Assembly (NCBI GenBank): GCA_021397835.1
Contig: JAJFZO010000609.1
Location: 8,434,001 to 8,498,000 of the forward strand
Reading direction: 5' to 3'
DNA length: 64,000 nucleotides
Source: Moringa oleifera
Lineage: Eukaryota > Streptophyta > Magnoliopsida > Brassicales > Moringaceae
Part shown: positions 37,915 through 51,922 of the stretch, one piece after another
Numbering within the stretch: position 1 is the stretch's first letter
How the letters are laid out: each line of letters begins with the position of its first letter
Program-made: the position numbers and the translations under genes
Notes under the pieces: generated by a model
Database searches by the model: none
The model's input: only the letters and a program-made list of their open reading frames with translations
What the model was told of the DNA's origin: nothing

Positions 37915-38831
37915 GCCTTCTCATGCAGACCATCACAATTAGATTCAGGGAGACTTAATCTTGGAAAAAATTAGTTCTCCAATGTAAAACTCACAAATCT
38001 TGTTTAGGTAAATCCATAAAACAATGAACTGTAAGAGAGGAAATGAATGGAAAATTTGAATTCCTATTATGTTAGAAAAATGAACTATTAGATTTACTGG
38101 TTTTCTCAACATCTGAAACTTCATCCTTATTGCACATAAAACCACCATGAAACTGCACTTACATAACAGAGCTCAAATGGACAAATGAGTTAAAAAGCAG
38201 ATGAAAAGAATAAGTAAAGGTTTCATGGCAACCAATCACCACAAAAAGTTGCAGTAAGCATAAAAATATTCTTCTTTTCTTCTCCCTAATTGATGGCAAA
38301 AAGGCAAAATAATAATAAGAAAACTCCAAAATCAGAAAGTACAAGAAAATTGTGGGAAGAAAGCACATCAATGGTTTGATACATCTCAACTCTTAAATAA
38401 AAAGAACTAAAAATTTAAGCGTTGAAGGTTAAGTTAAAACCTGAAGATAAGCAATTCCAAATTCTGAAAATTGACCTTATTCAAGTGTTCTGTCCGATAA
38501 GCCAGCCTGTCAAAGGAATTATGAGAAATTGTTTTCTAAAGCTCAGCTTGTAGTTCGGTTAACAATGAACAAGTGAAAGATAGTAAGTTTACAGAGTCCA
38601 GAGAAGGCATGAAAGATAGATTTCTTGGAAGTAAAATTTTCATTCCATATCTTATTGCCCTTTTACATGATATGGCTCCATGAATAAGAACAAACATGTG
38701 TAAGCACAAAAGGAAACCTCATCCCAGAAGGTATAAAAAGGGTAACCAAAAGGCTTATAAAGAACTATAAACAAAGTTAGAAAGCTATATCTAGGGTATG
38801 ACACATGTAGAAGATGCTGCCATGAGAGAGC
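37915..38831. other. Convergent 3' regions of the ENT8-like and TPR genes
   Basis: AT-rich sequence holding both 3' UTRs. No canonical AATAAA stands out clearly on either strand, so the transcript ends are not fixed. No gene is seen between them. Confidence 0.5.
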
Positions 38832-40181
38832 TTAGGAAGCAGCGGTTAAAGGAGGAACCCCATGGAAGAAACTATTTTGTGATGCTTGGTTGATCTGCTC
38901 TCCTTCTTCATTTTCATCTTCTTCTTCAGCATCCCAAAGAAATCGAGCATATGATGCAAGAACATAACTGCATCCCATCAACAAGAGAAAGTAAATTTAC
39001 CAATTTCATTTGAAAGATAAACTGTACCGTATTACTACAACCACAAAATCAGCAACTACAAGATCTTCTATTCCAACAAAAAGCGCTTTTCTACTTGGGA
39101 AAGGCATCCTGTAACTGGTGGAAATAATTTTGATTTGACAGAGTATATATGAATTCATACACTGTAAACATCTATAATCTGATGGATTGTTTTGTCTAAC
39201 ACTTGATGATAATTGGATCCACTCTATCAAAACAATTAGCAAATGATTTATGCATTTATGTTGTTCAAGTTCTGCACATAATTCTGGTCAAGGACTATGC
39301 AAACAGGATGCTTACCTATCATCAGGAGCAGCTTTCACAGCCTGGTTGAAGTAAGACTCAGCCCGAGGAGCATCCTTTCGGCTCTTCCAGATCAAATCTG
39401 CATACAATGACAGAACATTTCCGTCATTTGGGTTTGCCAGAATCGCTCTGCCACAATACTCCTCAGCTTTTACAAAATCCCCACGAACCTGTACCAATTC
39501 CAGACACAACAAATTAGAACAAATCGACCATAGATGTCCTAATTAATCTTAAAAAAAGTGGGCAATTTCCTTTAAATAATAAGATCACAGGTTTCAAGCA
39601 CAAACCTCTTTCAAGAATCTGGCATAATTGCTAAGAAGAAGGGCGTTCCCTGGATTAGCCTCGATCATCTTCTGATAGAACGCATCCGCACTATAATTCC
39701 CATGATTCGAATCCCAAGAACCCCGATTCTCATCACCATCTCCACCGTTTGTTCCTCCCCAACCTCCGCCACCACCACAGATCTTCCCGCCACTGCCACC
39801 GACTCCTCCCCCAACCAAAACCTCACAACCATCTTCCAACCCAACGCTTAAAGCCAACCCACAATCCAATGACGCCATTTTCGACAACCCAAATCCTAAT
39901 TCTTTCTGCTCCTCTTCCTCGTCCACTGAGATCCCGTTCAGCGTCCTGTTGGTGGGTTTCCTCTTGGGTACCGACAGGTCTCGGAGGTCGTTCTCAGACA
40001 GCACTCTGGTCCTCAACGAACCATCGCTTGACTGCAAAGGGGACCGGTTCGAACAAGAAGCTGCCAGGGTAAGTGATCGGGTTCTCGGGATATGGTGCAC
40101 CATTTCGGGTTCCGGTGAACACTCCGTCGTATGAGGGATCCATGAGTTTAGTATTGGCGTTGATGCGCTTCTTAGAAGCAT
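38832..40181 (-). CDS. TPR-repeat protein (At1g80130/At5g20190-type)
   Basis: Three exons on minus, 40181-39606, 39488-39316 and 38967-38832, give 294 residues with matching phases. The N-terminus [17 protein letters not shown] is typical of this plant family; it is the first in-frame ATG, because the open frame above it starts only with TTG. A glycine-rich stretch lies at about 118-150. From about 162 to 280 there are three TPR-like units ([54 protein letters not shown]), then [15 protein letters not shown] with an acidic tail. TPR units bind partner proteins; the biochemical role of this family is not established. Function beyond protein binding is unknown. Confidence 0.88.
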
Positions 40182-40314
40182 TTGTGTGCAAAAAAGTTGC
40201 TCAAAACAAGACCTGTAACTGAACCTGTATATCAAAATTTGAATACAGAAAGAGAGATTTCAGGTCTGGCTCTGTTTAAACCTTGCAGGTAGGAGAAGAA
40301 GCTCTCATGGTGGC

Positions 40315-40321
40315 ATTTATA
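40315..40321 (-). promoter_or_regulatory. TATA box of the TPR gene
   Basis: TATAAAT on minus, 134 bp upstream of the ATG, in CCCTATAAATGCC. A perfect 10-bp palindrome GGGGGCCCCC lies 44 bp further upstream (40365-40374). Confidence 0.55.
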
Positions 40322-40374
40322 GGGGCAGAAGATGATTGTACGGCGCGAGATGTGGACCATTGATGGGGGCCCCC

Positions 40375-43300
40375 AAATGTACAAAGAAAGACACAGTGTG
40401 GCTCACGTTGTCTATTGTCTGTAAGCCATCTAATGGGCTGTTTGGCATCCCTTTTTTTTCTCCACTGTTTTGAATAAAAAAAGTTTAATTTTGCATTTGG
40501 TATAATCACAAGGTATAATACCGTCTTTTTTCAAATTCTATAATTTAAAAAAATTAATGAGCTCTTATTTTGTAAATTATTTACATTAATATTTAAGAAG
40601 TATACAAAATATTATTTAAAATTTTATAAAACATGTTAACAATTGACATATATAGATTAAAGATTTACTAATAAATGCATTTATTGAAGAGATCAATTTA
40701 ATAATTTTTTAATCACTACATTTTTATCATCAAATAATAAGGAAAACATTGTTATTAGAATTATATTGCTTTCTTTTTATTATTTAAATAAAAATTTAAA
40801 ATATACATATTATCTATTTATTGATATAGTTATATTTTCCTCTTCTGTGTTTATAATGTTAAATTTATATTATTATTAATTTCACATGCTTTCAAAATTT
40901 AGTTTTTATATATATATAAAAGAGGATCATGTAAAGAAATTAAAAAAAAAATTATTAATAGATTATCATGGTGAAGTAATTACATGATTTGATAAAATAA
41001 TAATAAAACAATATTGCATATTTAGGACTTATACAATATATTTTTATGTTAATATAATTCATGTTTGTATTTTAATTATTAATTTTGTAAAGTGGACATG
41101 TGATTCTTACAATTAAAATGGGTTAATGTTTTTATTTATTATCTAAATTTATTTTTTAATACAATATATTCATGTCAAAAGAATATTGATGATATAAATT
41201 GTCTTTCAAATAAAATTTTTTTTACTTAAAAGAATTATTCGTTAAATAACTTGTTAATATTATTAATAAACTCACAAATTAAATCTTTTTTAAATATAAA
41301 ATATTACAGGTTAACTTCATATTTGAATACATCAATATAATAAAATGAATGGGCATATGGACCATGTGCTCAGATGATGTGTTGACCAATGGACGAAGTC
41401 TCCATGGCGGCCAAACACGCCGTAGGCCACCGAGGTCGGTTTCTCTGCAAGCACATCGCCCCACGATACGCGCTCACGTGAGTCGGGACCCATTGAAGTA
41501 GTCCGATTGGCCGCGTGTCATGTTCTAGATGACTATGATTAATCCCGTCTCGTGATGCTCAAAACCACTGGCATTAGCTGGCGAGCTGGAAAGTGAAAGG
41601 GTGGATTTTTCCCTCCGTTTGGTGCGCCACGATAGAACCCTTAGGTTTCCCATAATTTACATGCCTGCCACGGTTGTAATTGAACGGCAGAAACCGGCCC
41701 TGGTGGGTCCCTGGGCTCGAACGAAAGCGAACCTGGCTTGCTGAATGGTGGAGCCCACGGCTAGATTCAATGTGCGGCGCGGTGCAGCCAACTGTCTTGA
41801 GGGACACGTCGTTGGCTAGGGGCCGACTGAGTTGGGTTTTCATGGAGAGTCACGCGTGCAGCTGCCACTCACAAGATTTTTGTGGGTCCCTTTCAAATTA
41901 TTCCTTCTCACGAGTGGCTCAAGTTGCCTACGTAGGGGTGATATCGTCATTGTAGTCCAAGTAACTCATGCTAAGATATTTCTTTATTTCTTTTCTGGTC
42001 ACCATGGGCACAATACTCAAAGTAAAATTTACACAAATTTGTTTGATAAATATTAAGAGAATTAAATATATTTCAATTTGATTTTGTTTAAATTAAAGGT
42101 TTTCTTAGCAGATGTGTCAGTAAAGTGGAAAATAAAATTTTAAAATAATAAAACATATTTTAAATATTTTTAAAATTTTTGCTTTCATCAATTTTTTCTT
42201 TTTAAAATTATTTTTACTATTAAATATAGTGCAAATGTCGGCATCTTATTTTAATAAACTAAAATGATAATAAAAATGATAGCATTTATTACTGGAAGGG
42301 CCATTGTTGATGCGATGTGTTTAATTCATTGCTACAAGACAAGACTTGATGCCTAAGCTGTCTGTTTCAAGAATAATGTGTTTTTGGTAAAATATAATAA
42401 ATTATGGGAAAATTATTTAAAAAAAGCATTAATATTATACACATATATAAGCAACAATTTATTAAAAATACTTCATATTTATTTTCGATAACTGTTTTTT
42501 TTTTTTTTGTGGTTGGTCATCTCTATTTTCTAATATCTCTTCTCCTTTAATTAAAATGGCAAAGTCCTAATTGTTGTGTTCATGAAAAGGCATTGAAAAG
42601 AACCTCCCAGTTTTGAGAAGGGAGAGAGAGACCTCCATTTTATTGAATGGAGAGAGAGGAGAAAACGAGAGAGATTCAAGAGAATGCATGCTGACCAAAT
42701 AAGTTGTGAAGGAGATTTCAGGGTGTTGGCTGCCACTCAAATGTAGGCCTCATCAAGCATTTTCATATTGATACTGACAATCCAAATCAACCCAACAATC
42801 AGTTTTTTTTTTTCTTTTTTCATATCTTGAAAATTGAAAGAACAAAGTCTGATTATATAATAGATTTTCTTCAAATTGAGTTCAATTCAGTTTCATTAAA
42901 CTAACTTATTAAATTTATCTCTAACTTCAAGATTTTATATTGCATAAACAATTTTGTTTGTCGGATCACATATCTCAAACTATGGATCCATTTTCACTGG
43001 TATGACCATAAGAATCTTTAAGCTACTTTAACTTAACTACGTTTTGTAAAAACGAAAATTAAAGAGAACAGTCAACTTTAGCTGACCTCCTGAGATCCTC
43101 CTATTAGAATGCCAAAACCATGAGCCAGGGCCCACTTTTCATGCTTACTTTATAATATATATATATATATAATATGTCATTACATACATAATTAACCTGT
43201 AAATAATGACATGTTTGTCCGTTACGAAAAGCTAAAGCCATGCAATCATTTTTCTATCAAGGACCAGTGGGTCAAGGAAAACACCAAGAGGCTAGCGTGT

Positions 43301-43610
43301 CCACCCAAACTAGTATTCTACGATAAACAAACTAGAGGGAAAAAAATTGTTTGTTAGCAGGTCAAGCATCATCAAATTTTCTGCATCTTAATTATGATTG
43401 AGAAATCCATCTGATATCCCAATAGCAGCTGTATAGCAAGTAAAAAATCAGTCTCCAACAACCTCAGCTGTACCAAAGATGAATCACAACACTAAAATAA
43501 CTATTTTCAATCTCTTAACAGTCAACCACAGCAATGTAATACTAAAAACAAAAAGGTGTATCGGGTCATCAATAACTAATGCAGATACAAGTCCTTTTCA
43601 AGGGGACATG
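40375..43610. other. Intergenic region between TPR gene and SOS2 3' end
   Basis: AT-rich at 40.5-41.3 kb and 42.0-43.2 kb, interrupted by the GC-rich island at 41340-41960 (separate entry). A (TA)n tract lies near 43155-43172. No supportable gene, tRNA or known repeat family was recognised. Confidence 0.55.
41340..41960. other. GC- and CpG-rich island of unknown role
   Basis: Composition changes sharply from the AT-rich flanks to GC- and CpG-rich sequence for about 600 bp. It includes the 10-bp palindrome CTCACGTGAG (41473-41482, a G-box core) and CACGCGTG (41851-41858, a CGCG/CE3-like element), plus several GGGTCCC or GGGACCC words. Open frames are short (91 codons at most) and carry no domain. 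It sits 1.2-1.8 kb upstream of the TPR start codon and might be a distal regulatory element or a non-coding transcript promoter. Confidence 0.5.
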
Positions 43611-43941
43611 CATATCATTGTGGCACAAATTTTATTAGGCAATAGAATAATTCAAGCATTTGTATACTCTGTGTCGTGGACAAGATTTTTCACCACAAAA
43701 AGCCCCTAGCAACAGAGGTTATAGGAGATCAGATTCAAAGGGGACTACCAAATAATACACGAGCTAAGCTGAAAACCTGTACTACAATAACACTGTGCTT
43801 GCATATATGACAAGAAGGTAACATACATCATGCATTATAATATATGCAGCAATAATGTGAAGGAAATCACTTGATTTTGAGAAATTTTTTTTTTTTTGGT
43901 TCCATCTGCTTAGTGATTTGCGTCACACCCAGCCGACTGGA
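43610..43941 (-). other. 3' UTR of SOS2/CIPK24
   Basis: Downstream of the TGA stop on minus; AATAAA lies at 43636-43631, about 306 nt past the stop, which suggests a 3' UTR of roughly 330 nt. The end is inferred. Confidence 0.45.
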
Positions 43942-46900
43942 TCAGCAAGTCATCGTTCGAAACAGGCTGGAATCTGCCATTCCTTCTGTTGGTCTCCAGA
44001 TGATGCTTTCGAGTTTAGAACAGAAATTCTTGTAGAACTGCAAAATGTAAAACAGCCAGATAATGTTCTGCAACATGTTTCTTGGTCACACTTCATTGTA
44101 ATAGGGAAACTGAAGAAATACATACATATATGACTTACATGCACTTTCATGCACACAAATACATGGATGGACGCAGGCATACATTTCCAAACACACATGC
44201 AGACGTATGCTCAGACATGCACATACAGACCCACATATGTAAAACAGCTTTATGATAATGAAATGCCCATGGTGTAGCTAAGTGCTTAATTGTTATGTCC
44301 CAATATCATGGAAAATTGATATAAGACACCTACAAAACTTCTCTTATGATAGGCAATGCAGCAAAGGACCAAGATTTACATATAAGCTTTAGATAAAATT
44401 AAGTTACAAGATCAATCATCAGCAATCGGTTAAAAGGATAGATCCAAGCAGTATGGGCAAATGTGATATGCATTATTCAGCTGAGAATAAGGAAAGAAAA
44501 CCAACGCCAAGATGTTTCAATCATTTGTAAGTGGAATCATTACAGAGTTGAGTGGCTGCAGTCTAAATTTGAAGCCAGTAAAGACACAAAAATTACATTC
44601 TAAAGGGATGTTAATGAGGTCTCAAGCAGAACAAAAATAACAGGTGACCTGTCCAGCGAAAAATGGCCTTCAATGCATGTGCACAACAAAGGGTTATTTG
44701 TAAGGAATATTGACAAAAAATTAGTTCCAGCCCATATTACAATGAAATTTTACTCAGGTGAGCCAGATGTCAACACAAATTGGACTATGACAAGTTGAGG
44801 GCATAAATTTACATATATATTGCCTGTAAAAAGTCTTATTAAGAGCCTTTTTTTTCCCCCTCTTTGATAGAAATGAATTTATTACAAACCTAACAAATTT
44901 ATCCTTAAAGATACTTCTCGAAGACAATTTTATATGGCCCAAATGCCCAGAAACTTGAGAGACAGTCAATATCAATAACCCAATTTAGACTTGCAGCTAA
45001 AGACTTCAGAACCGAAAGTTTGTGTATTCTAGGACAATTTAATTAGTGTTTACACATGATCTAGCATTTATCCAGGTGCTCATTATATCTTAAACACTAT
45101 GTTAGCCACAAAAGTGAATGCTGTAATTGAACAACAATAAAAGAATTCAGATACTGGCTTACATAAGCCAGTACAAACCTAACCTTGTGATATTCAAGAG
45201 TATCCCCAGCAGCCTTGCGGACATCTACCATGAAAAGGGATGGTGCAACTTCAAAAACCTATTTAAGACAAAAAAAATTAATTTACAAACAGCGGTTATA
45301 CCTATATAACTCCTGTATGAAAATAAAATAAAATGCACCAAGGTATAAACCACCCATTGAAGAGGTTACCTCTAGGACAACTGCAAAAGGTCCAGCCTTA
45401 TTTGAAGATAATCCCTCGAGCCTTGTCTGTGGGTTTAAAGAGAAAAGGAAATGAAAAATACATAAAAAAGAGATAAAATGAACATAATACTGTTGCTAAA
45501 AACTAATCCATTATAGTGACCATTTATAGTGACAATAAATGGTCACTGGTCCGCTGATCATTAGAGCCTGCTAATAAATCACCTTGCCAGGAAAAGATAA
45601 ACAAGTATCTTTACTTTGACATCCATATGTTCTTATTTTTCCTCCCTTCAATTATTTTATTATTTGGCAAAAATTTATGTTCTATAATCTAGATAGCTTA
45701 GTGGACAATGCAGCCGAGAGGGGAGACAATAAAGAGATTCTCTATAGCAGCACTAGAATGCCTATCTTGCTCTCATTTTGTACAGAACAAATTGAAACCT
45801 AGAAAAGTTAAAGCTGGTTGAAAATGAAACAAAAATAACTGGATCATAATGAGGTATTCTCTACAAAATTCGCATAGTGTAAGTGAAAGAAAAAGTCTAG
45901 GATGGCCACCGATGAGAAAACAGAAACAAGTAAACGCATAGCATTCCATTACTATGAGGTAAGGTAAAGCTATCAAAATCATGGCAAAAGAAAGAGAACA
46001 ACATGGATTTGCTTCAAGTTGAAATATGTAATGGCTTTGATTCAACTTGAGATGATAAAATCACTTACAGCATGTTTAGTTCGCGGGAATACTAATTCTT
46101 TTCCTATCTTATTTCACATGAAATTACTTTTCCAACGTTTAGTTCATTTTTTTCAAGAAATTATAATTTTTTGAGAAATCTCTATTTTTTGAAAACCAGA
46201 ATAGCTATTCCGAAGTGAACCCTCGGAATAGCTATTCTATGAAAACGAATGGTTACACTTTTTTTATTCTCATCAAACCCTTAATAAAATTCTTAAATTA
46301 CTATCATATGTGTGTGTATAAAACTTTATCTTTTTTTAATTTTTTAAATAATTTACAAAAAAAAGGAAAAAAATATTATTATTAAAATATTAATTAATAT
46401 TAACATTATTTTTTATAATATTAATATTTAAAAATAAAAAATAATTATTAGCATATTATTTAGTTAATATTATTTTTATAATAATTTTATAAAATTAATT
46501 AAATTATAATTAATTTAGTTGAAGGATATACTAGTCTTTTAAACTTGTTTCAATTACGTTCCTACCTTATTCTTTGATGGACCAAACACATGAACATGAA
46601 TTCATACTCTATTCAATTCCAATAAACTAAACATAATAATACTTATTCTTTTTTATTTTTTTTATTTTTTACTTCTAAAGAATACTTATTCTATTCCCTA
46701 TCTATTCCATTCTATGAACCAAACATGCCATTAAGATGTGAGGTTTAGAATAGGTATGCAAGACAAGGAGGCAAGTACAGTGGGGCATTTCTTTGAAAAA
46801 AAAATATACACTTTTGGAATGAACAGGGCTGAAATGGACACAGTTTTTTGGAGAGGCAATAATAGTAAGTTGTTTATGATGAAGGATTAGTGCAGAACCA

Positions 46901-49900
46901 TTGAAAATAGCCAACAGCAGAAAGAGACGGGTCTGCTGCTATGGAAGGTAATATGGAAGGCCAAAGTGCCTCCAAAGGTGGAAAGCTACATGAAAAAAGC
47001 CCCTAACTATCAACAATTTGCAGAAAGAAAGGTATTGATTAACAGGTGCTTTCTATGTAAGAAATGTGCAGAATCTGTCAATCATGTTCTGCTTCGCTGT
47101 AAATGGATGAGGTGAATATGGGAGACAATTTTGGCTTTGATGGTTTATAGTTGGGTGGTGATTGGGGAGGGCTTCAGGCGGCAAAAGAGAAGAGGAAAGT
47201 GGCTGCAAAAATTTCATCGTTGGCTTTTTGGCTAGCATGAAACAAGGAAAATAGAAGAGAGTTTGAGAGAAGCGATTTATTTTATTTTATTTTTTTATTT
47301 AGAGATAGATGGATAAGAATAATGGGAGGCTTGGGTTAAAGGGGTGAATATTGTACATGAAGAAGACCTAGAGCACTTCATTGAATTCTTTATCTTTAGA
47401 TAGCTTTTTATACTTGTAAATGGGAGAGACACCCTCGGTGTCATTACAGTAATACACAAACATACGTGTTTCTATCTCCAAAAAAAAAAAAAAAAGAGAC
47501 GAAGAATATCTTCTTTTTTCTTATTAGATTATCAGAATATCTTCTACAAATAAGGGGAGAAATCAACAAGACAAACCAATCTAAAGTTACTCTACAGAAT
47601 GCTAAATAATTCTAGCAAACCTATTGCAACAACAAACAATGTCTCAATTTGGAGCACAGAAGTCAAGGTGCATCAGTTTGGAAAGATGGATTGTATGAGA
47701 TCAAAGAAATATATCAACAACAATACCTTGTAATTGCGTGTATGAGCCCGGAGACCCATTGATTGTGCAACCACCTCCACACTTGAAATTATAACTCTTG
47801 CTGGCTTGCGGGATACAAAACGAGTTTGCCTTTTTACATAATCCTGCCAGCGGAAAAAGAAAATATTGAGGGAGGAGAAAAATGCTTTCATAATTCTTAA
47901 CTTTATTCTAATCATTGAAGTATATCAGGAAATGGATCATGAAAGCTAGTGACAAGAGAACCAAGGACAATAAAGATGAAAGCAAGTTATATGGCTCAGC
48001 AGTGCATATGATAAATTCACTTGTAACTCATAGGGAGAAAGAAATTGTTGCCTGTCAGTCTCCATTTCTCTCTTGGATGGTGTATTACCTGTCGTGTACT
48101 TAAAGACACAAGGTCAATGAATCATGGCTAATGCTTCTAGAGGGAGTTTTCTGTAAATTTTAGCTCAATCTACTTCATGAGCTTGGAGAACTATAATGAT
48201 GCTATGCAGATCATAAAGAAATGTCCTGAATTATTTATTCCTCAAACACAGTTTTCGTACAAGCAAATCAACACTCAATCATCATTGACCGGAGGCATAT
48301 ACTATTATGAAATCATAGGCATAGACTTATATATCTGTGCCAGCACCTAGATTTTTGGGAGCAACCATTTTTAACACTGAGACTGTGACAAAAGTCTGGA
48401 ACATTACACTCCTGCTCACATTCACAAATCATATTATTTAGCCTTGAACTTTATAGTTTACGAACTTCTTAAATTGTAACATCTGAAATAACTCCAAATT
48501 TAAGTAACCCAAAACACAATTTACGTTCCTAAAGCTGGGACACCAATAAAAAATACAGAGAATAAAAAATTAAACTGATCGCCTATACTAAATTATACCA
48601 TTCATTTTATTCATCTAGCATGCTTCTACAGATGTCACACCAGATTCAGCAAGCCATCTATGGCATAACGAAATCAGTTACAAATTACAATGTAGCATGA
48701 AAAAACAGAGGAAAATGGATCAACGGTTACCGGACAAGTTAAAAGAAAAACCTTTAGACTTAGAGAAGAAAGAAAAGAAACACGAGCATACATAATAGAC
48801 CACATGTACGCTGCACTGTTCCGTAAGAATGCAGCATGATGACAGATTAGGCAAATGAGATACATAACATGAACTGCATAGACCTTCAATCTCGAAAAAC
48901 AGAGATCAAATTTAATTGCAGACAGATCTTAAGCAAAATGCTTAACTATGTTACTGTACCTGTCGCCTGTCAAACAGCGCCGATAAATTCAATCCTTGGG
49001 ACAGGGTAATCATCTCAAATGCATTCATTATCAGCGGACCCTCCTCATTCTTTCTTTCTGTTTGCTCTGCCACATAACGGTCCTGTAAAGCTCCCAAATG
49101 TACCAAGTAAGAGAAATTCATTTATATAAAGAATTCTACCAGAAAAGCTCCAAAGGCCATCAAGGGAAAAATTAAGAAATTAGACAGCACTTAAACTGGC
49201 GGTAAAAACTATCCTATCTAGCATAAAGTCAAAACACATGCAGCATTAAAGAAGAACAATCAACCTCGATATCATCGAAAACTGCACGAACATCATCCAA
49301 ATTTACTTCCTCTTCTTCTCTAGCTCTGACAGGGACATAGTTTTTCCGGAACCAAGGATCTTTCCTAATTTGTTCGATTCGAATACGCTGCACTAATCAA
49401 GAAACTATTATAAGCAAAACTTAAAACAAGAAAAAGAAACAGAAACGAACAGAAGAAGGATCCTAAAGTTACTTGATCAAGTCACCCAACTAATGTCATT
49501 GCCTTGGCTACTGTAAACAGTAGGTTTCAACAATATATGCTAAATATAAAAATGAATTCTAAACCGAAGTTGAACTTCATAATTAACTTCATTCTTTGTT
49601 TCTCAAGCACTAGTGTATGTTTTTTATAAACATTAAAGTAAGTTAAAATGTCTAAAGACCGGATCTACATACCAATAATTTCTAGCATGTCACTTGAGAG
49701 CTGCAAGATTATGTAAGGGCCTTAGTCAATTACTCTAAACCAGAAGAAGGTTCAGCATAGAATACTCCAAAACATTTTGATTCTCAAAGATCCTATGCTA
49801 AACTTAATTTGAGACTATGTTAAGAGTTAGCAAGTCTGGCCAGTTTAATTACATATCACCCCAACATTTATATTCTATAAATCATACAATCCGCAAGTTC

Positions 49901-51887
49901 AAATCCAAATCAGCACTTTCTGCATTATTGCAAGAGGGATTGAATTGTGAAATCAGTTTATTGTATGGTCACTTGAAGAGCATTTGACAAAATCATAAGA
50001 ATCAAGACTAATGTATACCTTATGATATCCCACTGGATTCATAAACATTGCAAATTGAAGCATCAATGGATTGAGTGTGCCAAGTCTACTTAAGTAATGC
50101 AGATAATATGTTACCAAAAATATTAGACAAGACATCCTGGGTTACTGAGGTGAGTAAGAAATACTTGGCAATTAATGCACTCACTGAAACAATGCAGATA
50201 TATACTATTTAGATACTAAAGTTAATTACTTGACTTGATGAAATAAAATACTCACAGTTTTCGGATTGGGATCAAGTATCTTATGTATCAAAGACTTTGC
50301 CCCTGGAGAAAACCAAAATGGACAAGAAAAATCTGCAGCATTTATCTGCACAATAACAGGAGCATTTAGAAACTTCCCAGTTACACTGTTGCATAATGAA
50401 TGATTATAAGAAATGCATTTAAGGGAGAGATCTCTTGATCCAGGAGGATAAAAGACCAAATATAGGTTTCTGCAGCCTTCCACACCAACGATATGGACAG
50501 CATTTAATGAAATATAATTTTGGACATTAAAATCTAAAAGGTATAAAAGGAGATACAACAATGGAAAAAAGTGAAGTTTCGTGACTGTACGTGGGTATTC
50601 GAGATTTCCAGCACTTCACGCATGTAATGTATTTGTTTAGAATAAGGTAAATGATGCTAGCTAACCTTTTTGTACAAGGTTGGAAGGTCTGTCTCATCGA
50701 AAGGTAGATATCCAGCCATTATAACAAAAAGGATTACTCCACATGACCACATATCAGCTGCTGCACCATCATAACCCTGGCAGCTGAGGACCTGAAGGGC
50801 AGTGGTTAAATTTAAGAGATACAGCGGCATTGAGAGGGAACCAAACAACCATCAATCATGAAAACAGATGACTAACCACAAACAAGATGGAAAGAACAAA
50901 GTTTATTAGTTGGCATGACATGGGAACAACAAATAACATATATCTCATTCAATAATCTACGAGGGAAAAGATACATAAAAGAGCAAGGGTGAGAAAAACT
51001 CGGCATACGAAAGGATAAACAGGAAAGCACCCATAAAACAAACTATTTGAGTTAAGAAGATCAATAACAAAACGAACTTAAATACAGATCCAGGAGAACA
51101 ATTAATGAATTCTCTTCTTGACAGTCATTGACTCGCTTGATTCAGCAGAGTGTTCAAATACTTCCTCTATTGACGGCCCCTTTCGCAAAATGAAACAAAA
51201 TTGACCATTGAAAACCCATTTTGTCTTCTTAAATTCTTCTGATGTGGTCCAAATTGAAGATTATTTCACAGACCCCCAATATAATTCAGAAAATGAAGGA
51301 ACAAAAATGCAGCAAAGTTTGAAGGACTAGTATATTGATTGTTGATGCCTAGTTGCTTAATGAGTGACAAATGACAGCTATTTGAGGAAACAGAAAAGCA
51401 AAGGCAACAGTCTAGAGGTCTCTTGCAAAAGTAGCTCAAGCATTACTCATATTAGAAGCCTAGGAAGAAAGAGAGGTCTGTCTGCTTCCCAGAGCTCTTT
51501 TTGTGAGCCTGACTGCTTGAAGCACAGCACACAAAAAATTTGGTGGGCGAGGGGCATATGAGTACAGAATGTTTAATCTTCATTTGATTTTTTAGGGTGG
51601 AAATACAATTATACTACAATGGACGAAGCTCAACTTGCAAGATGCTGCTATAATTTGAGCAGACATTAGCCAAAGTCAAAATGAACTAAACGATACATGT
51701 CTGCATGAAGTCCAAGGCAGAAGCAAGTCTAGAAGAATGTATCAAATAATAATTACATAATCATGAAGGTCCTTCAAGAAAGTGTACCTCAGGTGCAACA
51801 TAATTTGGAGTTCCACATGTTGTGTGAAGAAGTCCAACCCCCTGCTCAAGAATATAACTGAACCTCATCAGAGAGACACTGAGAGGG

Positions 51888-51922
<35 letters not shown>

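Noticed and set aside
40276..40308. Ten-codon upstream ORF before the TPR gene
   Set aside because: Its ATG at 40308 is only 7 bp below the TATA box, so it probably lies upstream of the transcription start.
46922..47502. AAAGAGACG on both sides of the LINE fragment as a target duplication
   Set aside because: LINE-like coding similarity continues to the left of the first AGAGACG (to about 46840), so the motif cannot mark the left edge; the match is likely chance.
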